From contig NZ_CP081000.1 of the NCBI RefSeq assembly GCF_019645875.1, forward strand, positions 992,001 through 1,056,000: a stretch of DNA of 64,000 bases. The letters run 5' to 3'. Origin of the DNA: Mycolicibacterium senegalense (GTDB lineage: Bacteria; Actinomycetota; Actinomycetes; Mycobacteriales; Mycobacteriaceae). The notes below the pieces were generated by a model that was not told the DNA's origin, made no database searches, and was given only the letters and a program-made list of their open reading frames with translations. Positions 17,724 through 27,959 of this stretch are shown here, piece by piece; position 1 is the stretch's first letter, and the number at the start of each line of letters is the position of its first letter. Both the position numbers and the translations under genes were made by a program.

Positions 17724-18638
17724 TCAGAGCTTGCCGAAGCAGGGATCGTCGGCAGGCTTGGGCATCGACGCATTCGTGGTCGAGAACTTCGCCACGACGC
17801 CGTTCTCGGTGACCTGCACGCTGTCGGCGTGGATGCCCATCGGATAGTTCTCGGTGATCTGGGCGGTGAACTTGTCCAGGATCGGCTGCAGGGTCTCCCG
17901 CGGCCAGGACAGCCCGATCGCGCTCAGATCGATGATCTGCAGCGAGATGCCCTTGTTGACCACCGAAGGCTTGGCGGTGATGGTGCCGAGCAGGCCCTTG
18001 AGCTCGATCGTCCCGTTGGACGGGTTGGTGCGCACATCGGATATGGCCGAGCCGATGAACGGCAGCTGCACCATGTCGGCCACGGTCTGGCGGATGCCGT
18101 CGGTGCTCCAGTCGATGTCGGCGACGAGTGAGCCCACCGTGCCGCTGGAGTCGGCCGTCTCTTTGAGCCGGACATCCTTGATGCCGAGCTTGACCTTCAT
18201 CCCCTTGGCCTCGCGGATCTGGTTGCCCGCGGTCTCGACGTTGATGTTGGTGTAATGCCCGCTCATGTGCTGCATCAAAAACGGCGGCAACGGATCGAAC
18301 GAGGCCTTCGCGCCGTCGCCGACGACGCACTCCACCGTGGACGCGACGATCTGGTCGGCGCGGTTGCGGGCATAGAGCTCACCGCCGAGCACGCCGGCGG
18401 CCACCAGAGCCACCACGATCACGGCCACCAGCACCACCGACAGCGGATCCGAGAACAGCTCCTTGACCTTCGCCAGCGGCGAGGAGTCCTGCGGCTGCAG
18501 CGCGGGTTGATCGACCTGACCCGGCTGACCCGGCTGACCGGGGTGAATGGGCTGGTCAGGGGCCGGAGGCGGCGGAGGCAGCTCCGCTGAAGAAGCCGGC
18601 GGGGACTGGTCGGTTGGGCGAGCCCAGGGATCGGTCAC
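17724..18638 (-). CDS. DUF2993 family membrane-anchored lipid-binding-like protein (Rv0479c-like)
   Basis: A 304-residue protein. The first 50 residues are proline/glutamine-rich and disordered (PPPPPAPDQPIHPGQPGQPGQ). A single membrane segment follows (LSVVLVAVIVVALVAAGVLGGELYA, about 65-90), then an extracytoplasmic DUF2993 domain to the C-terminus. DUF2993 includes mycobacterial LmeA, which affects lipomannan synthesis; whether this paralogue has a similar role is unknown. The GTG start overlaps the stop of the upstream nitrilase gene (GTGA), indicating coupling. It is convergent with deoC at a 17-base distance. Confidence 0.85.
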   Translation of the reverse strand: MTDPWARPTDQSPPASSAELPPPPPAPDQPIHPGQPGQPGQVDQPALQPQDSSPLAKVKELFSDPLSVVLVAVIVVALVAAGVLGGELYARNRADQIVASTVECVVGDGAKASFDPLPPFLMQHMSGHYTNINVETAGNQIREAKGMKVKLGIKDVRLKETADSSGTVGSLVADIDWSTDGIRQTVADMVQLPFIGSAISDVRTNPSNGTIELKGLLGTITAKPSVVNKGISLQIIDLSAIGLSWPRETLQPILDKFTAQITENYPMGIHADSVQVTENGVVAKFSTTNASMPKPADDPCFGKL

Positions 18639-19450
18639 CCCAGCGATTGTGCCCTACCCGACTGAGCGAACTGTGAGCGGTTCTGTAGCACCGCGATGGT
18701 CTCGCGGGCCTGGTCGGCGGCATCGAGGTCGACGTCGAACACCAGCAACTGCTCATCGGCGCCGGCCGAAACCAGAACCTCGCCGGTGGGGGAGGACACC
18801 AGGCTGCCGCCGACGCCCGTCGGGCCGGCCTTGGCGATCTCATCGCCGGGGTAGGCCTGATCCACCGCGGCCACGAAGCCCGTGGTGTCCAGGGCGCGGG
18901 CCCGGGCCAGCAGGGTCCACTGGTCGAGCTTGCCGGGCCCCGATCCCCAGGAGGCGTGCACTGTGACCAGTTGGGCGCCGCGGCGGGCCAGTTCCACATA
19001 CAGCTCGGGGAACCGGATGTCGTAGCAGGTGGTCAGGCCGACCGTCGCCCCTTCGACGGTGATGGTTACGGGTTCGAAACCCGGTGCCACAGTGCGCGAT
19101 TCGGTGAATCCGAACGCGTCGTAGAGGTGGATCTTGTGGTAATGCGCATCGACGCCGGGACCCGTCGCGAGCAGGGTGTTGGTCACCCGCCCGTCGGTAC
19201 TGGGCACGAACATCCCGGCCACCACCACGACCCCGGCACGTGCGGCGATCTCGCGGACCGCCGTCGCCCACGGCCCGTTCAGGTCCTCGGCGACCGGCCC
19301 CAGTGCCACGCCGAACCGGCACATCGTGGCCTCGGGGAACAACACCAACGCCGCGCCGTCGTCGGCGGCGCGGCGGGTGAACTCGTCGACCAGTGTCAGA
19401 TTCGACGAGGGGTCGGTACCGGTGGCGATCTGCGCCAGGGCAATTCGCAT
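18635..19450 (-). CDS. Carbon-nitrogen hydrolase (nitrilase superfamily, Rv0480c-like)
   Basis: A 271-residue member of the nitrilase/omega-amidase superfamily. The catalytic triad is visible: E40 in LVLFPEATM, K106 in HYHKIHLYD, and C142 in GLTTCYDIRFPELY. The length is standard for the single-domain Nit-type enzymes, which hydrolyse small amides such as deaminated glutathione or omega-amides. The exact substrate cannot be read from the sequence. The ATG at 19450 lies nine bases downstream of the preceding methyltransferase gene on the same strand. Confidence 0.9.
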   Translation of the reverse strand: MRIALAQIATGTDPSSNLTLVDEFTRRAADDGAALVLFPEATMCRFGVALGPVAEDLNGPWATAVREIAARAGVVVVAGMFVPSTDGRVTNTLLATGPGVDAHYHKIHLYDAFGFTESRTVAPGFEPVTITVEGATVGLTTCYDIRFPELYVELARRGAQLVTVHASWGSGPGKLDQWTLLARARALDTTGFVAAVDQAYPGDEIAKAGPTGVGGSLVSSPTGEVLVSAGADEQLLVFDVDLDAADQARETIAVLQNRSQFAQSGRAQSLG

Positions 19451-19459
19451 GCAGACAGC

Positions 19460-20278
19460 CTAGCGGCGCCGCTGCTCCTGATCGGTGGCCGGCGCCACGG
19501 TCGCCCAGGGCACCGTCAGCACTCCGTCGCGTAGCCGGCGGCGCGGCGCGTCGACCGGAAAACCCTCTGCGCGCAGCAGTTCCACCATGGCTCGCCAGCG
19601 CACCCGGGGCCCGAACACGCCGTGCCCGGCCGCGCTGGCCCAGGCCCGGTCGGCGGCGCCGAGCAGCGCGTGGATGGGCTGGCCTTCGACGTTGTGATGG
19701 ATCAGCACCTTGGGCAGCCGCTCGGCCAGATCCGAGGGACGTTCGATGCTGAACGGGTCGCAGGCCAGGGTCAGGCTCACGGGCCCGCTCTCGTCCAGCA
19801 ACACCCAGCAGCAGCGGCGGCCCAGCTCGTCGCAGGTTCCGTCGACGATCAGACCGCCGGGCGCCAGCCGGCCCGACATCGTCGCCCAGGCGTCCGGCAC
19901 CGACTCGACCGGATACTGCCGCAACACGTTGAACGCTCGCACCAGCACCGGGCGTAGCCCGGCCAGCTCGAACCCGCCGAGCTCGAACCGCACGTCGGTG
20001 CCGCCGGCCACCGCGCGTGCGGTGGCCACCCGTTCGGGATGGATCTCCAGGCCCACGACCCGAATATCGGGGCGGATCACCCGCAGCCGCGTCGCCAACT
20101 CCAGGGTGGTCACCGGCAGTGCGCCGTACCCGAGGTCGACGACCAGCGGATCGGCCGCGGCCCGCAGCACGCTGCGCACGCGCGGCGAGTGCACCAGCCA
20201 GCGGTCGCTGCGGCGTAGCCGGTTGTACCCGGTGGTGCCCCGGGTGACCGCGCCGAGCGGCCTAGAGGTGTTCGGCAA
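19460..20278 (-). CDS. Class I SAM-dependent methyltransferase-like protein
   Basis: A 272-residue protein with a SAM-binding core. VVDLGYGALPVTTLELATRL (about 46-65) is a degenerate glycine-rich loop, followed by VVGLEIHPERV at the expected second strand and GGLIVDGTCDELGRRC at the third. The likely start is TTG at 20278, which overlaps the preceding gene by 17 bases; no ATG or GTG is available nearby. No counterpart is present at this place in M. tuberculosis as I recall it, so it is an accessory gene in an otherwise conserved stretch. Substrate unknown. Confidence 0.72.
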   Translation of the reverse strand: MPNTSRPLGAVTRGTTGYNRLRRSDRWLVHSPRVRSVLRAAADPLVVDLGYGALPVTTLELATRLRVIRPDIRVVGLEIHPERVATARAVAGGTDVRFELGGFELAGLRPVLVRAFNVLRQYPVESVPDAWATMSGRLAPGGLIVDGTCDELGRRCCWVLLDESGPVSLTLACDPFSIERPSDLAERLPKVLIHHNVEGQPIHALLGAADRAWASAAGHGVFGPRVRWRAMVELLRAEGFPVDAPRRRLRDGVLTVPWATVAPATDQEQRRR

Positions 20279-20774
20279 TCCAGTCAGCGGTGAACGCCTC
20301 CTCGACGGTGAACACGTCGTTGACCGTTTGCATCACCATGTCTTCGAGCTTGCCTCCGATCAGCGGCATGGCCACCTTGCAGGTGCTGTCGATCCGCAGC
20401 CGGCAGCCCGAGGGGCCACCGGTGAGCGCATAACGGCCGTCGAGCCGCCCCGGCGCATGCGAGATCGACGCCGCGTAGTGGCCGCTGGCGCCGCCACCGT
20501 CGAACGGGCCGAAACACTGCCTGCGGGTGATGGCCATGTCGAGCGGTATCACCGTCCGCAAGATCGCGGGCATCTCCGCGTGCGGCAGCACCTGCCGGAA
20601 CGCGACCTCAATCCCCTGCGCGTCGGCCCTGAACTCCGTGATGTCTGATTTGCCGGGCGTGAGCTCGTCGTACCGGTCCATGAGCGTCTGCCAGTACTCG
20701 CCGCTGGCGTATACGGCGTAGAGCGTCTCGGCGGGGACGTCGAACGCCAGCGTGTACTCCAGCCGCCTGCTCAC
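20262..20774 (-). CDS. DUF2505 protein, copy 1 (Rv0481c-like)
   Basis: A 170-residue protein of the SRPBCC/START-like fold family DUF2505. It starts with a GTG and reads MSRRLEYTLAFDVPAETLYAVYASGEYWQTLMDRY, ending with the family-typical CKVAMPLIGGKLEDMVMQTVNDVFTVEEAFTADWIAEHL. Such proteins have a hydrophobic cavity and may bind lipids. It is a tandem paralogue of the next gene, sharing the IGGKxExxxxxxxxxxxxxEExFTxxWIAEH ending. Function unknown. Confidence 0.85.
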   Translation of the reverse strand: MSRRLEYTLAFDVPAETLYAVYASGEYWQTLMDRYDELTPGKSDITEFRADAQGIEVAFRQVLPHAEMPAILRTVIPLDMAITRRQCFGPFDGGGASGHYAASISHAPGRLDGRYALTGGPSGCRLRIDSTCKVAMPLIGGKLEDMVMQTVNDVFTVEEAFTADWIAEHL

Positions 20775-20798
20775 GGGTAACGACGGTACCGGCTGCCC

Positions 20799-21305
20799 TC
20801 AGGTGTGCTCGGCGATCCACACCGAGGTGAAGCGCTGCTCGGCCTTGAGCAGATCGACCAGCTGGGTGCCGATGAAATTCTCGATCTTGCCGCCGACCAG
20901 TGGGACCCGCACCTCGACCGTGATGTGCACCGACAAGCGGGACCCGGCCTCGCTGGCGGTGAGCGTCGCGGCCCCAGACAGCGATACCGGTGCCCCGGAG
21001 ATGGAGCCCTCGACCGTGCCGTGAGCCGAGCCGTCCCGGATCGGCTGCCAGTGCTCCTCGCGCCGGATTCTCAGATCTCCGCGGTGAAACTGCGACACCA
21101 GGCCGGGCAGCCGGTCTGCGCGCAGGATCTGCGTGGTGACCGCCTCGATGCCGCCGTCGCCGGTGACGTTCAGGGCGTCCAGCGAGGTGTCGTCGGCTCC
21201 GGAATCGGCGAGCCGGGCCCGCCAATACCGTTCGTCGGCGAATGCGCGATGGACCTGTTCGACGCTGCCCGGGTAGTCGCTGGCCATGTCGAATGATCGC
21301 GGCAT
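20799..21305 (-). CDS. DUF2505 protein, copy 2 (Rv0481c-like)
   Basis: A 168-residue paralogue of the preceding gene. It reads MPRSFDMASDYPGSVEQVHRAFADERYWRARLADSG at the start and VEVRVPLVGGKIENFIGTQLVDLLKAEQRFTSVWIAEHT at the end. The two copies are 24 bases apart on the same strand, followed by the methyltransferase-like gene. M. tuberculosis has one gene of this kind here (Rv0481c). It is divergent from murB with only 26 bases between the starts. Function unknown. Confidence 0.85.
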   Translation of the reverse strand: MPRSFDMASDYPGSVEQVHRAFADERYWRARLADSGADDTSLDALNVTGDGGIEAVTTQILRADRLPGLVSQFHRGDLRIRREEHWQPIRDGSAHGTVEGSISGAPVSLSGAATLTASEAGSRLSVHITVEVRVPLVGGKIENFIGTQLVDLLKAEQRFTSVWIAEHT

Positions 21306-21331
21306 AGCTGGTCAGGCTACCGTTACGGGCC

Positions 21332-22423
21332 GTGGTCAGTTCGTATGTTGCCGGTGTCGCAGTTGCCGAGGCGGTTGCGCTGGCACCGCTGACCACACTG
21401 CGGGTCGGTCCGGTGGCACCGCGGGTGCTCGCCTGTACCAGCACCGATCAGCTGATCGGAGTGCTGCGCGCCGTGGCCGAGCCGATCCTGGTGCTGGCCG
21501 GTGGATCCAACGTGGTTCTGGCCGACGACTTGGCCGACACGATGCCCGACCTCACCGTGGTGCGGGTGGCCAACACGGCCGTCACGGTCGAGGGCAACCT
21601 GCTGCGGGCCGAGGCCGGCGCGGTGTTCGACGACGTCGTGGTCGCCTCGCTGCAGCACGGGTTGGGCGGGCTCGAATGTCTGTCCGGGATCCCAGGATCG
21701 GTCGGGGCCACCCCGGTGCAGAACGTGGGCGCCTACGGGGCAGAGGTCGCCGACACCATCAGCCGGGTGCGGCTGCTCGACCGCAGTACCGGTGAAGTCC
21801 GTTGGGCCGCACCGGAAGAACTCAAGTTCGGCTACCGCACCAGCATCCTCAAACACTCCGATGCGGTGATCGTGCTCGAAGTGGAGTTCGCTCTGGACGA
21901 CACGGGCCGAAGCGCACCGCTGCGTTACCGCGAACTGGCCAACGTGCTGGGGGTCGAGCCGGGGGAGCGGGCGGACCCGCTGCGGGTTCGCCAGGCCGTG
22001 CTGCAGCTGCGTGCGGGCAAAGGCATGGTGCTCGACGAGCACGACCACGACACCTGGAGCGTCGGGTCGTTCTTCACCAACCCGGTGGTGTCGCAGGACG
22101 AGTTCGAGCGGGTGCAGGCCACGTTCCGGGACGCCGCGGGACCGCAGGCTCCGCCGGTGCCGCACTACCCCGCGCCGGACGGGGTGAAGCTGGCCGCCGG
22201 CTGGCTCGTCGAGCACGCCGGTTTCGGCAAGGGTTACCCCGGGGACGGTGCCCCGGCGCGGCTTTCCACCAAGCATGCGCTGGCGTTGACCAATCGTGGC
22301 GAGGCGAACAGTGCCGATGTGATTGCCCTGGCCAGGGAGGTGCAGGCGGGTGTTTTGGACCGCTTCGGCATCGCTTTGCAGCCTGAGCCGATTCTGATTG
22401 GGTGCGATCTATCAGTACCCTAG
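21332..22423 (+). CDS. murB: UDP-N-acetylenolpyruvoylglucosamine reductase
   Basis: FAD enzyme that reduces UDP-GlcNAc-enolpyruvate to UDP-MurNAc in peptidoglycan precursor synthesis. It has 363 residues. Visible motifs: [11 protein letters not shown] (FAD binding), [22 protein letters not shown] (the signature loop), [11 protein letters not shown] with the proton-donor serine, and the C-terminal LQPEPILIG with the catalytic glutamate. It begins with GTG. The next gene, an L,D-transpeptidase, follows after six bases, so two peptidoglycan enzymes form an operon here as in M. tuberculosis. Confidence 0.95.
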   Translation: MVSSYVAGVAVAEAVALAPLTTLRVGPVAPRVLACTSTDQLIGVLRAVAEPILVLAGGSNVVLADDLADTMPDLTVVRVANTAVTVEGNLLRAEAGAVFDDVVVASLQHGLGGLECLSGIPGSVGATPVQNVGAYGAEVADTISRVRLLDRSTGEVRWAAPEELKFGYRTSILKHSDAVIVLEVEFALDDTGRSAPLRYRELANVLGVEPGERADPLRVRQAVLQLRAGKGMVLDEHDHDTWSVGSFFTNPVVSQDEFERVQATFRDAAGPQAPPVPHYPAPDGVKLAAGWLVEHAGFGKGYPGDGAPARLSTKHALALTNRGEANSADVIALAREVQAGVLDRFGIALQPEPILIGCDLSVP

Positions 22424-22429
22424 ATCCAC

Positions 22430-23758
22430 GTGAGCCCTGCCGGTGATATGGAGGCCGACGCCCCGTTGTTCAGTCGGCGTCGTGCCTTGACGGTGTTGAC
22501 CGTCGGAGTAGGAGCCGGGTTGTTGGCTGCCTGCTCGGGTGAGTCGCCCATCTCTGCACCTCAGGCCGAGGAGCCGGTGGCCCCGACGGTCACCTACGAG
22601 CCCGCTGCCGACTCCGAGGACGTGCTGCCGACCGCACCGGTCGGGGTCAAGGTCGAGAACGGCTCGTTCCAGCGCGTCAGCCTGACCAACGCCAACGGCA
22701 AGGTGGTCGCCGGCAAATTCAACAGCGACCGCACCGCGTTCACTATCACCGAACCGCTTGGTTACGAATCCACCTACACGTGGGCCGGCTCGGTGGTGGG
22801 CAAGGACGGCAAGGCCCAGTCCGTGCAGGGCAAGTTCAGCACCGTCGCGCCACAGAAACAGGTCAACGGCCAGTTCCAGCTCGCCGACGGCCAGGTCGTC
22901 GGTGTCGCGGCGCCGATCATCCTGCAGTTCGACGCCGCGATCGACGACAAGTACCGGGCGACCGTCGAAAAGGCCCTCCAGGTCACCACCACGCCGCCCG
23001 TCGAGGGCAGCTGGGCCTGGCTGCCCGACGAAGCCGGCGGCTCGCGCGTGCACTGGCGGTCCCGGGAGTACTTCCCGGCCGGAACGAAGGTCAGCGTCAA
23101 GGCGCCGCTGTACGGGGTCAGCTTCGGCGACGGCGCCTACGGTGCGGCCGATTCCACGCTCGACTTCGAGATCGGCCGGCGCCAGGTGGTCAAGGCCGAG
23201 GCGTCCAGCCACCGCATCCAGGTGCTCGACGGGTCCGGCGCGGTGATCATGGACTTCCCCTGCAGCTACGGCGAGGGCGATCTGGACCGCAACGTCACCC
23301 GCAGCGGCATCCACGTGGTCACCGAGAAGTACGAGGACTTCTGGATGACGAACCCGGCCGCGGGCTACAGCAATGTGCATGAACGCTTCGCGGTGCGGAT
23401 CTCCAACAACGGCGAGTTCATCCACTGCAACCCGAACAGCATCAACTCGCAGGGCAATACGAACGTCACCAACGGCTGCATCAACCTGAACCTGGAGAAC
23501 TCCCAGCAGTACTTCAACAGCGCGATGTACGGCGACCCGGTCGAGGTGACCGGTACCCGCATCGAGCTGTCCTACGCCGACGGCGACATCTGGGACTGGG
23601 CCGTGGACTGGAACGAGTGGAAGTCCATGTCGGCGCTGTCCTCGCAGGACTCTCCGTCGAACCTGCCCGCGAGTGCGCCGGCGACGCCGACGGATGCGCC
23701 CACGCTGTCGGGCACCCCGACGACCACCGCGCCGCCGCGTCCCGAGCCGGGCGGTTAG
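22430..23758 (+). CDS. lprQ: L,D-transpeptidase lipoprotein (LprQ / LdtMt5-like)
   Basis: A 442-residue lipoprotein that forms 3-3 peptidoglycan cross-links. The signal peptide ends in a lipobox LLAAC with C35. Two Ig-like domains (about 50-150 and 150-245) precede the YkuD catalytic domain. The active-site region [26 protein letters not shown] places H332 and the nucleophile C350, and shows the deviant loop of the LdtMt5 subtype in place of the common S-H-G-C arrangement. The tail is rich in P, S and T. It is in an operon with murB and ends before a strong inverted repeat. Confidence 0.92.
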   Translation: MSPAGDMEADAPLFSRRRALTVLTVGVGAGLLAACSGESPISAPQAEEPVAPTVTYEPAADSEDVLPTAPVGVKVENGSFQRVSLTNANGKVVAGKFNSDRTAFTITEPLGYESTYTWAGSVVGKDGKAQSVQGKFSTVAPQKQVNGQFQLADGQVVGVAAPIILQFDAAIDDKYRATVEKALQVTTTPPVEGSWAWLPDEAGGSRVHWRSREYFPAGTKVSVKAPLYGVSFGDGAYGAADSTLDFEIGRRQVVKAEASSHRIQVLDGSGAVIMDFPCSYGEGDLDRNVTRSGIHVVTEKYEDFWMTNPAAGYSNVHERFAVRISNNGEFIHCNPNSINSQGNTNVTNGCINLNLENSQQYFNSAMYGDPVEVTGTRIELSYADGDIWDWAVDWNEWKSMSALSSQDSPSNLPASAPATPTDAPTLSGTPTTTAPPRPEPGG

Positions 23759-23770
23759 AACTCTTTGCAC

Positions 23771-23827
23771 CGAAAGTGACGCAGGGGTCGTTTGGCATCG
23801 CGCCCGACGACCCCTGCGTCACTTTCG
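23771..23827. terminator. Perfect 20-bp inverted repeat, probable bidirectional terminator
   Basis: Bases 23771-23790 pair exactly with 23808-23827, with a 17-base loop. It lies between the convergent L,D-transpeptidase and short-chain dehydrogenase genes, six bases from the stop of the latter, the same arrangement as the repeat at 1991-2039. Confidence 0.75.
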
Positions 23828-23832
23828 CGTGC

Positions 23833-24579
23833 TCAAGTCCGGTTGAAGCGCCCGTGCGGTGCCTGATCGCGCGGGCGGATGACGATCTGGTCGAGGTTGA
23901 CGTGTGAGGGCCGGGACGCGACGAACCCGATCACCTCGGCCACATCCTCGGCCACCAGCGGGGTGATGCCCCGGTACACGTTGTCGGCGCGCTCCTGATC
24001 GCCGTCGAAACGCACGAGGGAAAACTCGGTCTCCACCGCGCCCGGCGCAATCTCGGTGAGCCGCACAGGTTTTCCGAGAAGTTCACCGCGCAGGGTGCGG
24101 TGCAGCGCACCCTGGGCATGTTTGGCCGAGGTGTAGCCCGCGCCGCCGTCATAGGTCTCGAACGCCGCGATCGAGGTGACGGTGACGATCAGGCCGTCGC
24201 CGGAGGAGATGAGCTTGGGCAGCAGGGCCCGGGAGACCCGCAGGGTGCCCAGCACGTTGGTCTCCCACATCCAGCGCCAATGCTCCAGGTCGGCGTCCAG
24301 GACGGGCTCCAGCCCACGGGCCCCGCCGGCGTTGTTCACCAGCACGTGCACCCGGTCCAACTGGGCCGCCAAAGCGTCGACGGCGGCCTGGTCAGTGACA
24401 TCCGCCACAATCGCCGTCCCGCCGATCTCCTTGGCCAAGGCCTGGATCCGGTCCGCTCGGCGGGCCACGCAGATAACGTGAAAGCCCAGGGCGGCAAGGG
24501 ATTTAGCGGTTGCGGCGCCGATCCCGGCGCTGGCGCCGGTCACCACTGCCACCTTTTTGTCTGCCTGAGATGTCGTCAC
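23833..24579 (-). CDS. Short-chain dehydrogenase/reductase (Rv0484c-like)
   Basis: A 248-residue classical SDR oxidoreductase. Visible are the cofactor loop VVTGASAGIGAAT, the NNAG motif (VLVNNAGGA), the active-site serine in VTVTSIAAFE and Y-x-x-x-K in GYTSAKHA. The sequence ARRADR after the second strand suggests NADP(H) preference. I start at the GTG at 24579 (VTTSQADKKVAVVTG); the longer open frame upstream covers the regulatory region of the divergent gene. Substrate unknown. Confidence 0.9.
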   Translation of the reverse strand: MTTSQADKKVAVVTGASAGIGAATAKSLAALGFHVICVARRADRIQALAKEIGGTAIVADVTDQAAVDALAAQLDRVHVLVNNAGGARGLEPVLDADLEHWRWMWETNVLGTLRVSRALLPKLISSGDGLIVTVTSIAAFETYDGGAGYTSAKHAQGALHRTLRGELLGKPVRLTEIAPGAVETEFSLVRFDGDQERADNVYRGITPLVAEDVAEVIGFVASRPSHVNLDQIVIRPRDQAPHGRFNRT

Positions 24580-24768
24580 CTGACCAACCCTAGATGGCGT
24601 GCTAAGTTCTTTCTGTGTCCGGAAACCTCCAGTCCCGCTTCGCGCGGCGTGCGTGTTGTTGTTGCGCACCCCGCCGCGCCTGACTGAATCCGGACTTTTC
24701 TTCCCGTCCTGCTGAGTCGCCAGGTGTGGTCTCCACCCACCAGCCGACAACCAGTAAGGACCATTCAC

Positions 24769-26100
24769 GTGACCACCGCCATCGCCGCTCCCCGCCGCAC
24801 CTCCGCCCGCGCCGCCTCGTCGACCAACCTGACCCGGCAGTCCCGGCCACTGGCCACCGCCTCCCGTTTGCCGCAATCACGGCTGCTGCACATCGTCGCG
24901 CCGTCGCTCAAGGTGCCCGACGCCGCCGCGGCATCGGTGTTCAGCGCTGTGCGCACCCGCGGCCCCATCGCCCGCGACGCCGTCGCCCAGCTCACGCAGC
25001 TGAGCATCGCGACCGTCAACCGCCAGGTCACCGCACTGCTCGACGCCGGTGTCCTGCGTGAGCGCGCCGATCTCGCGGTCTCGGGGGCCATCGGCAGGCC
25101 CCGCGTGCCCGTCGAGGTCAACCACGAGCCCTATCTCACGCTCGGCATCCACATCGGTGCTCGCACCACCAGCATCGTGGCCACCGACCTGTTCGGTCGC
25201 ACCCTCGACGTGGTCGAGACGCCGACCCCGTCTGGCTCCCAGTCCGCCGCGCTGGCCACGCTGGCCTCCAGCGCCCGCCGCTACCTGAGCCGCTGGCACC
25301 GCCGCCGCCCACTGTGGGTCGGCGTCGCCGTCGGTGGCGTCGTCGACAGTGCCACCGGGTATCTCGATCACCCCCGGCTCGGCTGGGTCGATGCGCCCGT
25401 CGGCCCGGTGCTCGCCGAAGCCCTCGGGCTGCCGGTGTCGGTCGCCTCGCACGTGGACGCGATGGCCGGCGCCGAATTGCTGCTAGGCGCACCGCGTTCC
25501 GCACCGGAGGCCGCCGGCGCCCCGGCCCGGACGAGCCTGTATGTGTATGCCAGGGAGACCGTCGGCTACGCGCTGTCCATCGACGGCCGGGTGCATTCCC
25601 CGGCCAGCGGGCCCGGCACCATCGCCGGTCTGCCGGCCCAGTCCGAATTGCTCGGCGGCTCAGGGCAACTGGAATCCACCGTGAGCGACGAAGCGGTGCT
25701 CAACGCGGCCCGCAGACTGCGGATCATCCCCGCCGAGGGCCCGTCGTCCACCCTGGCGGCCGTACTGCGCGCGGCCCGTCAGGGCAACGACAAGGCGGAA
25801 GAGTTGCTGGCGGACCGGGCCCGGGTACTCGGCGAGGCCGTCGCGCTGCTTCGTGACCTGCTCAACCCCGACGATCTGGTACTCGGCGGGCAGGCCTTCA
25901 CCGAATACCCCGAGGGGTTGCCGGTCGTGGAGGACGCCGTCGCACGCCGGTCGGTGCTCGGGCACCGCGATATCCGGCTGACGGCCTTCGGCAACCGGGT
26001 CCAGGAAGCCAGCGCCGGCATCGTTTCGCTGGGCGGTCTGTACGCCGATCCGATCGGTGCCATGCGGCGCGCTCAAACCCGCCGATCCGCAGCGGTGTAG
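24769..26100 (+). CDS. ROK family transcriptional regulator (Rv0485-like)
   Basis: A 443-residue protein with an N-terminal winged helix-turn-helix (about 45-110, [33 protein letters not shown]) and a C-terminal ROK sugar-kinase-like domain ([20 protein letters not shown], then [10 protein letters not shown] and [14 protein letters not shown]). The zinc-binding CxCGxxGCxE motif of active ROK kinases is not seen, so it is a regulator, not a kinase. Start is GTG 24769 with AAGGA nine bases upstream. In M. tuberculosis the orthologue influences pe13/ppe18 expression. Confidence 0.88.
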   Translation: MTTAIAAPRRTSARAASSTNLTRQSRPLATASRLPQSRLLHIVAPSLKVPDAAAASVFSAVRTRGPIARDAVAQLTQLSIATVNRQVTALLDAGVLRERADLAVSGAIGRPRVPVEVNHEPYLTLGIHIGARTTSIVATDLFGRTLDVVETPTPSGSQSAALATLASSARRYLSRWHRRRPLWVGVAVGGVVDSATGYLDHPRLGWVDAPVGPVLAEALGLPVSVASHVDAMAGAELLLGAPRSAPEAAGAPARTSLYVYARETVGYALSIDGRVHSPASGPGTIAGLPAQSELLGGSGQLESTVSDEAVLNAARRLRIIPAEGPSSTLAAVLRAARQGNDKAEELLADRARVLGEAVALLRDLLNPDDLVLGGQAFTEYPEGLPVVEDAVARRSVLGHRDIRLTAFGNRVQEASAGIVSLGGLYADPIGAMRRAQTRRSAAV

Positions 26101-26110
26101 ACATGTCTGT

Positions 26111-27415
26111 GTGCGTCTAGCCACGGACCTCGAGATTCCGCACCGCGTTGCGGTGTTATCCGTACACACTTCGCCGCTGGCGCAGCCGGGCACCGGCGAT
26201 GCGGGCGGGATGAATGTCTACGTGCTGCAGACGGCGCTGCAGCTGGCCCGTCGCGGTGTCGAGGTGGAGGTTTTCACCAGGGCGACCTCCTCGTCGGATG
26301 CCCCGGTGGTGCCGGTGGCGCCGGGGGTGCTGGTGCGCAACGTGGTGGCCGGACCGTTCGAGGGTCTGGACAAATATGACCTGCCCACCCAGCTGTGCGC
26401 GTTCACCGCGGGGGTGTTGCGGGCCGAGGCGACGCACGAGCCCGGCTACTACGACGTGGTGCACTCGCACTACTGGCTGTCGGGTCAGGTCGGCTGGCTG
26501 GCCTCCGACCGCTGGGCGGTGCCGCTGGTGCACACCGCGCACACCCTGGCGGCGGTGAAGAACGCTTCCCTGGCCGCGGGGGACTCGCCGGAGCCGCCGC
26601 TGCGCGCGGTGGGGGAGCAGCAGGTGGTCGACGAGGCCGACCGCCTCATCGTCAACACCGAACATGAAGCACAGCAATTGGTTTCACTGCACCATGCCGA
26701 CCCGGAGCGCATCGACGTGGTGCATCCGGGGGTCGATCTGGATGCCTTCACCCCGGGGGACCGCGACGCGGCGCGGGCGGTGCTCGGGATTGCGCCCCGC
26801 GAACAGGTGGTCGCGTTCGTAGGCCGGATCCAGCCGCTCAAGGCACCCGACGTGCTGTTGCGTGCCGCCGCCAAACTGCCCGGGGTCCGGGTGCTGGTCG
26901 CCGGCGGTCCGTCCGGCAGCGGCCTGGCCGAGCCCGACACCCTGATTCGTCTGGCCGACGAACTGGGTATCACCGATCGTGTGACGTTCCTGCCTCCGCA
27001 ATCTCGCGAACAACTGGTCAACGTGTACCGCGCCGCCGATCTGGTGGCGGTACCCAGCTACTCCGAATCCTTCGGCCTGGTCGCCATCGAGGCCCAGGCC
27101 TGCGGCACGCCGGTGGTGGCGGCGGCCGTCGGCGGGCTGCCGGTGGCGGTGGCCGACGGGGTGAGCGGGGCCTTGGTCGACGGGCATGACGTGGACGACT
27201 GGGCGGCCGCGATCGACGGCGTGCTGCAGCGCGATCCGGGTCCGCTGAGCGTGGCCGCCGCCGCTCACGCCGCACAGTTCTCCTGGGGCCACACCGTCGA
27301 CGCCCTGCTCAACAGCTACGCCCATGCGATGAGCGATTACCGGTCCCGGCACCGCAGGCCGTCCGGTCGACGGGCTGGGCGTCGGTTCGCGCTGCGCCGG
27401 GGGGTGCGGGCATGA
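26111..27415 (+). CDS. mshA: D-inositol-3-phosphate glycosyltransferase, first step of mycothiol synthesis
   Basis: GT4 glycosyltransferase that joins GlcNAc to inositol-3-phosphate, committing to mycothiol. The N-terminal part holds [22 protein letters not shown]; the acceptor region includes [13 protein letters not shown]; and the donor site is [29 protein letters not shown] with the E-x7-E pattern. With GTG at 26111 the protein has 434 residues, shorter at the N-terminus than M. tuberculosis MshA (480) but keeping the whole catalytic core. The frame is open back to 26057 inside the previous gene, so the true start is not certain. Confidence 0.9.
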   Translation: MRLATDLEIPHRVAVLSVHTSPLAQPGTGDAGGMNVYVLQTALQLARRGVEVEVFTRATSSSDAPVVPVAPGVLVRNVVAGPFEGLDKYDLPTQLCAFTAGVLRAEATHEPGYYDVVHSHYWLSGQVGWLASDRWAVPLVHTAHTLAAVKNASLAAGDSPEPPLRAVGEQQVVDEADRLIVNTEHEAQQLVSLHHADPERIDVVHPGVDLDAFTPGDRDAARAVLGIAPREQVVAFVGRIQPLKAPDVLLRAAAKLPGVRVLVAGGPSGSGLAEPDTLIRLADELGITDRVTFLPPQSREQLVNVYRAADLVAVPSYSESFGLVAIEAQACGTPVVAAAVGGLPVAVADGVSGALVDGHDVDDWAAAIDGVLQRDPGPLSVAAAAHAAQFSWGHTVDALLNSYAHAMSDYRSRHRRPSGRRAGRRFALRRGVRA

Positions 27416-27909
27416 ACGACGTCGCCAAGACCATCACCGACACCCTCGACGAGCACGAGCTGGTCTACCAGCACCACAAGGGGGCCCACGGCGGGCTGCC
27501 CGGCATCGTCGTCGAGCTGCCCGGGGAACGGAAGCTCAAGACCAACACCATCCTGAGCATCGGCGAGCACTCCGTGCGGGTCGAGGCGTTCGTGTGCCGC
27601 AAGCCCGACGAGAACTTCGAAGGCGTCTACCGGTTCCTGCTCAAGCGCAACCGCAGGCTCTACGGGGTCGCCTACACCCTCGACAACGTCGGCGACATCT
27701 ATCTGGTCGGCCGGATGGCGCTGCACTCGGTCACCGCCGACGAGATCGACCGCGTGCTGGGCCAGGTGCTCGAGGCCGTCGACTCCGACTTCAACACCCT
27801 GCTGGAACTGGGCTTCCGGTCCTCGATCCAGAAGGAGTGGGAATGGCGGGTCTCGCGCGGTGAGTCGCTGAAGAACCTCGAAGCGTTCGAGCACCTCATC
27901 GACGACTGA
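27412..27909 (+). CDS. YbjN domain protein (Rv0487-like)
   Basis: A 165-residue cytoplasmic protein of the YbjN family, which has a type III secretion chaperone-like fold. [39 protein letters not shown] and [37 protein letters not shown] are typical family stretches. The ATG overlaps the mshA stop (ATGA), so it is translationally coupled to mshA. Function unknown. In M. tuberculosis a LysE-type gene (Rv0488) lies between this gene and gpm1; it is absent here. Confidence 0.88.
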   Translation: MNDVAKTITDTLDEHELVYQHHKGAHGGLPGIVVELPGERKLKTNTILSIGEHSVRVEAFVCRKPDENFEGVYRFLLKRNRRLYGVAYTLDNVGDIYLVGRMALHSVTADEIDRVLGQVLEAVDSDFNTLLELGFRSSIQKEWEWRVSRGESLKNLEAFEHLIDD

Positions 27910-27959
27910 GCGCCCGTGAGAAGATCACACGGCCCGCACGCGAGGAGGAAAACCAACAA

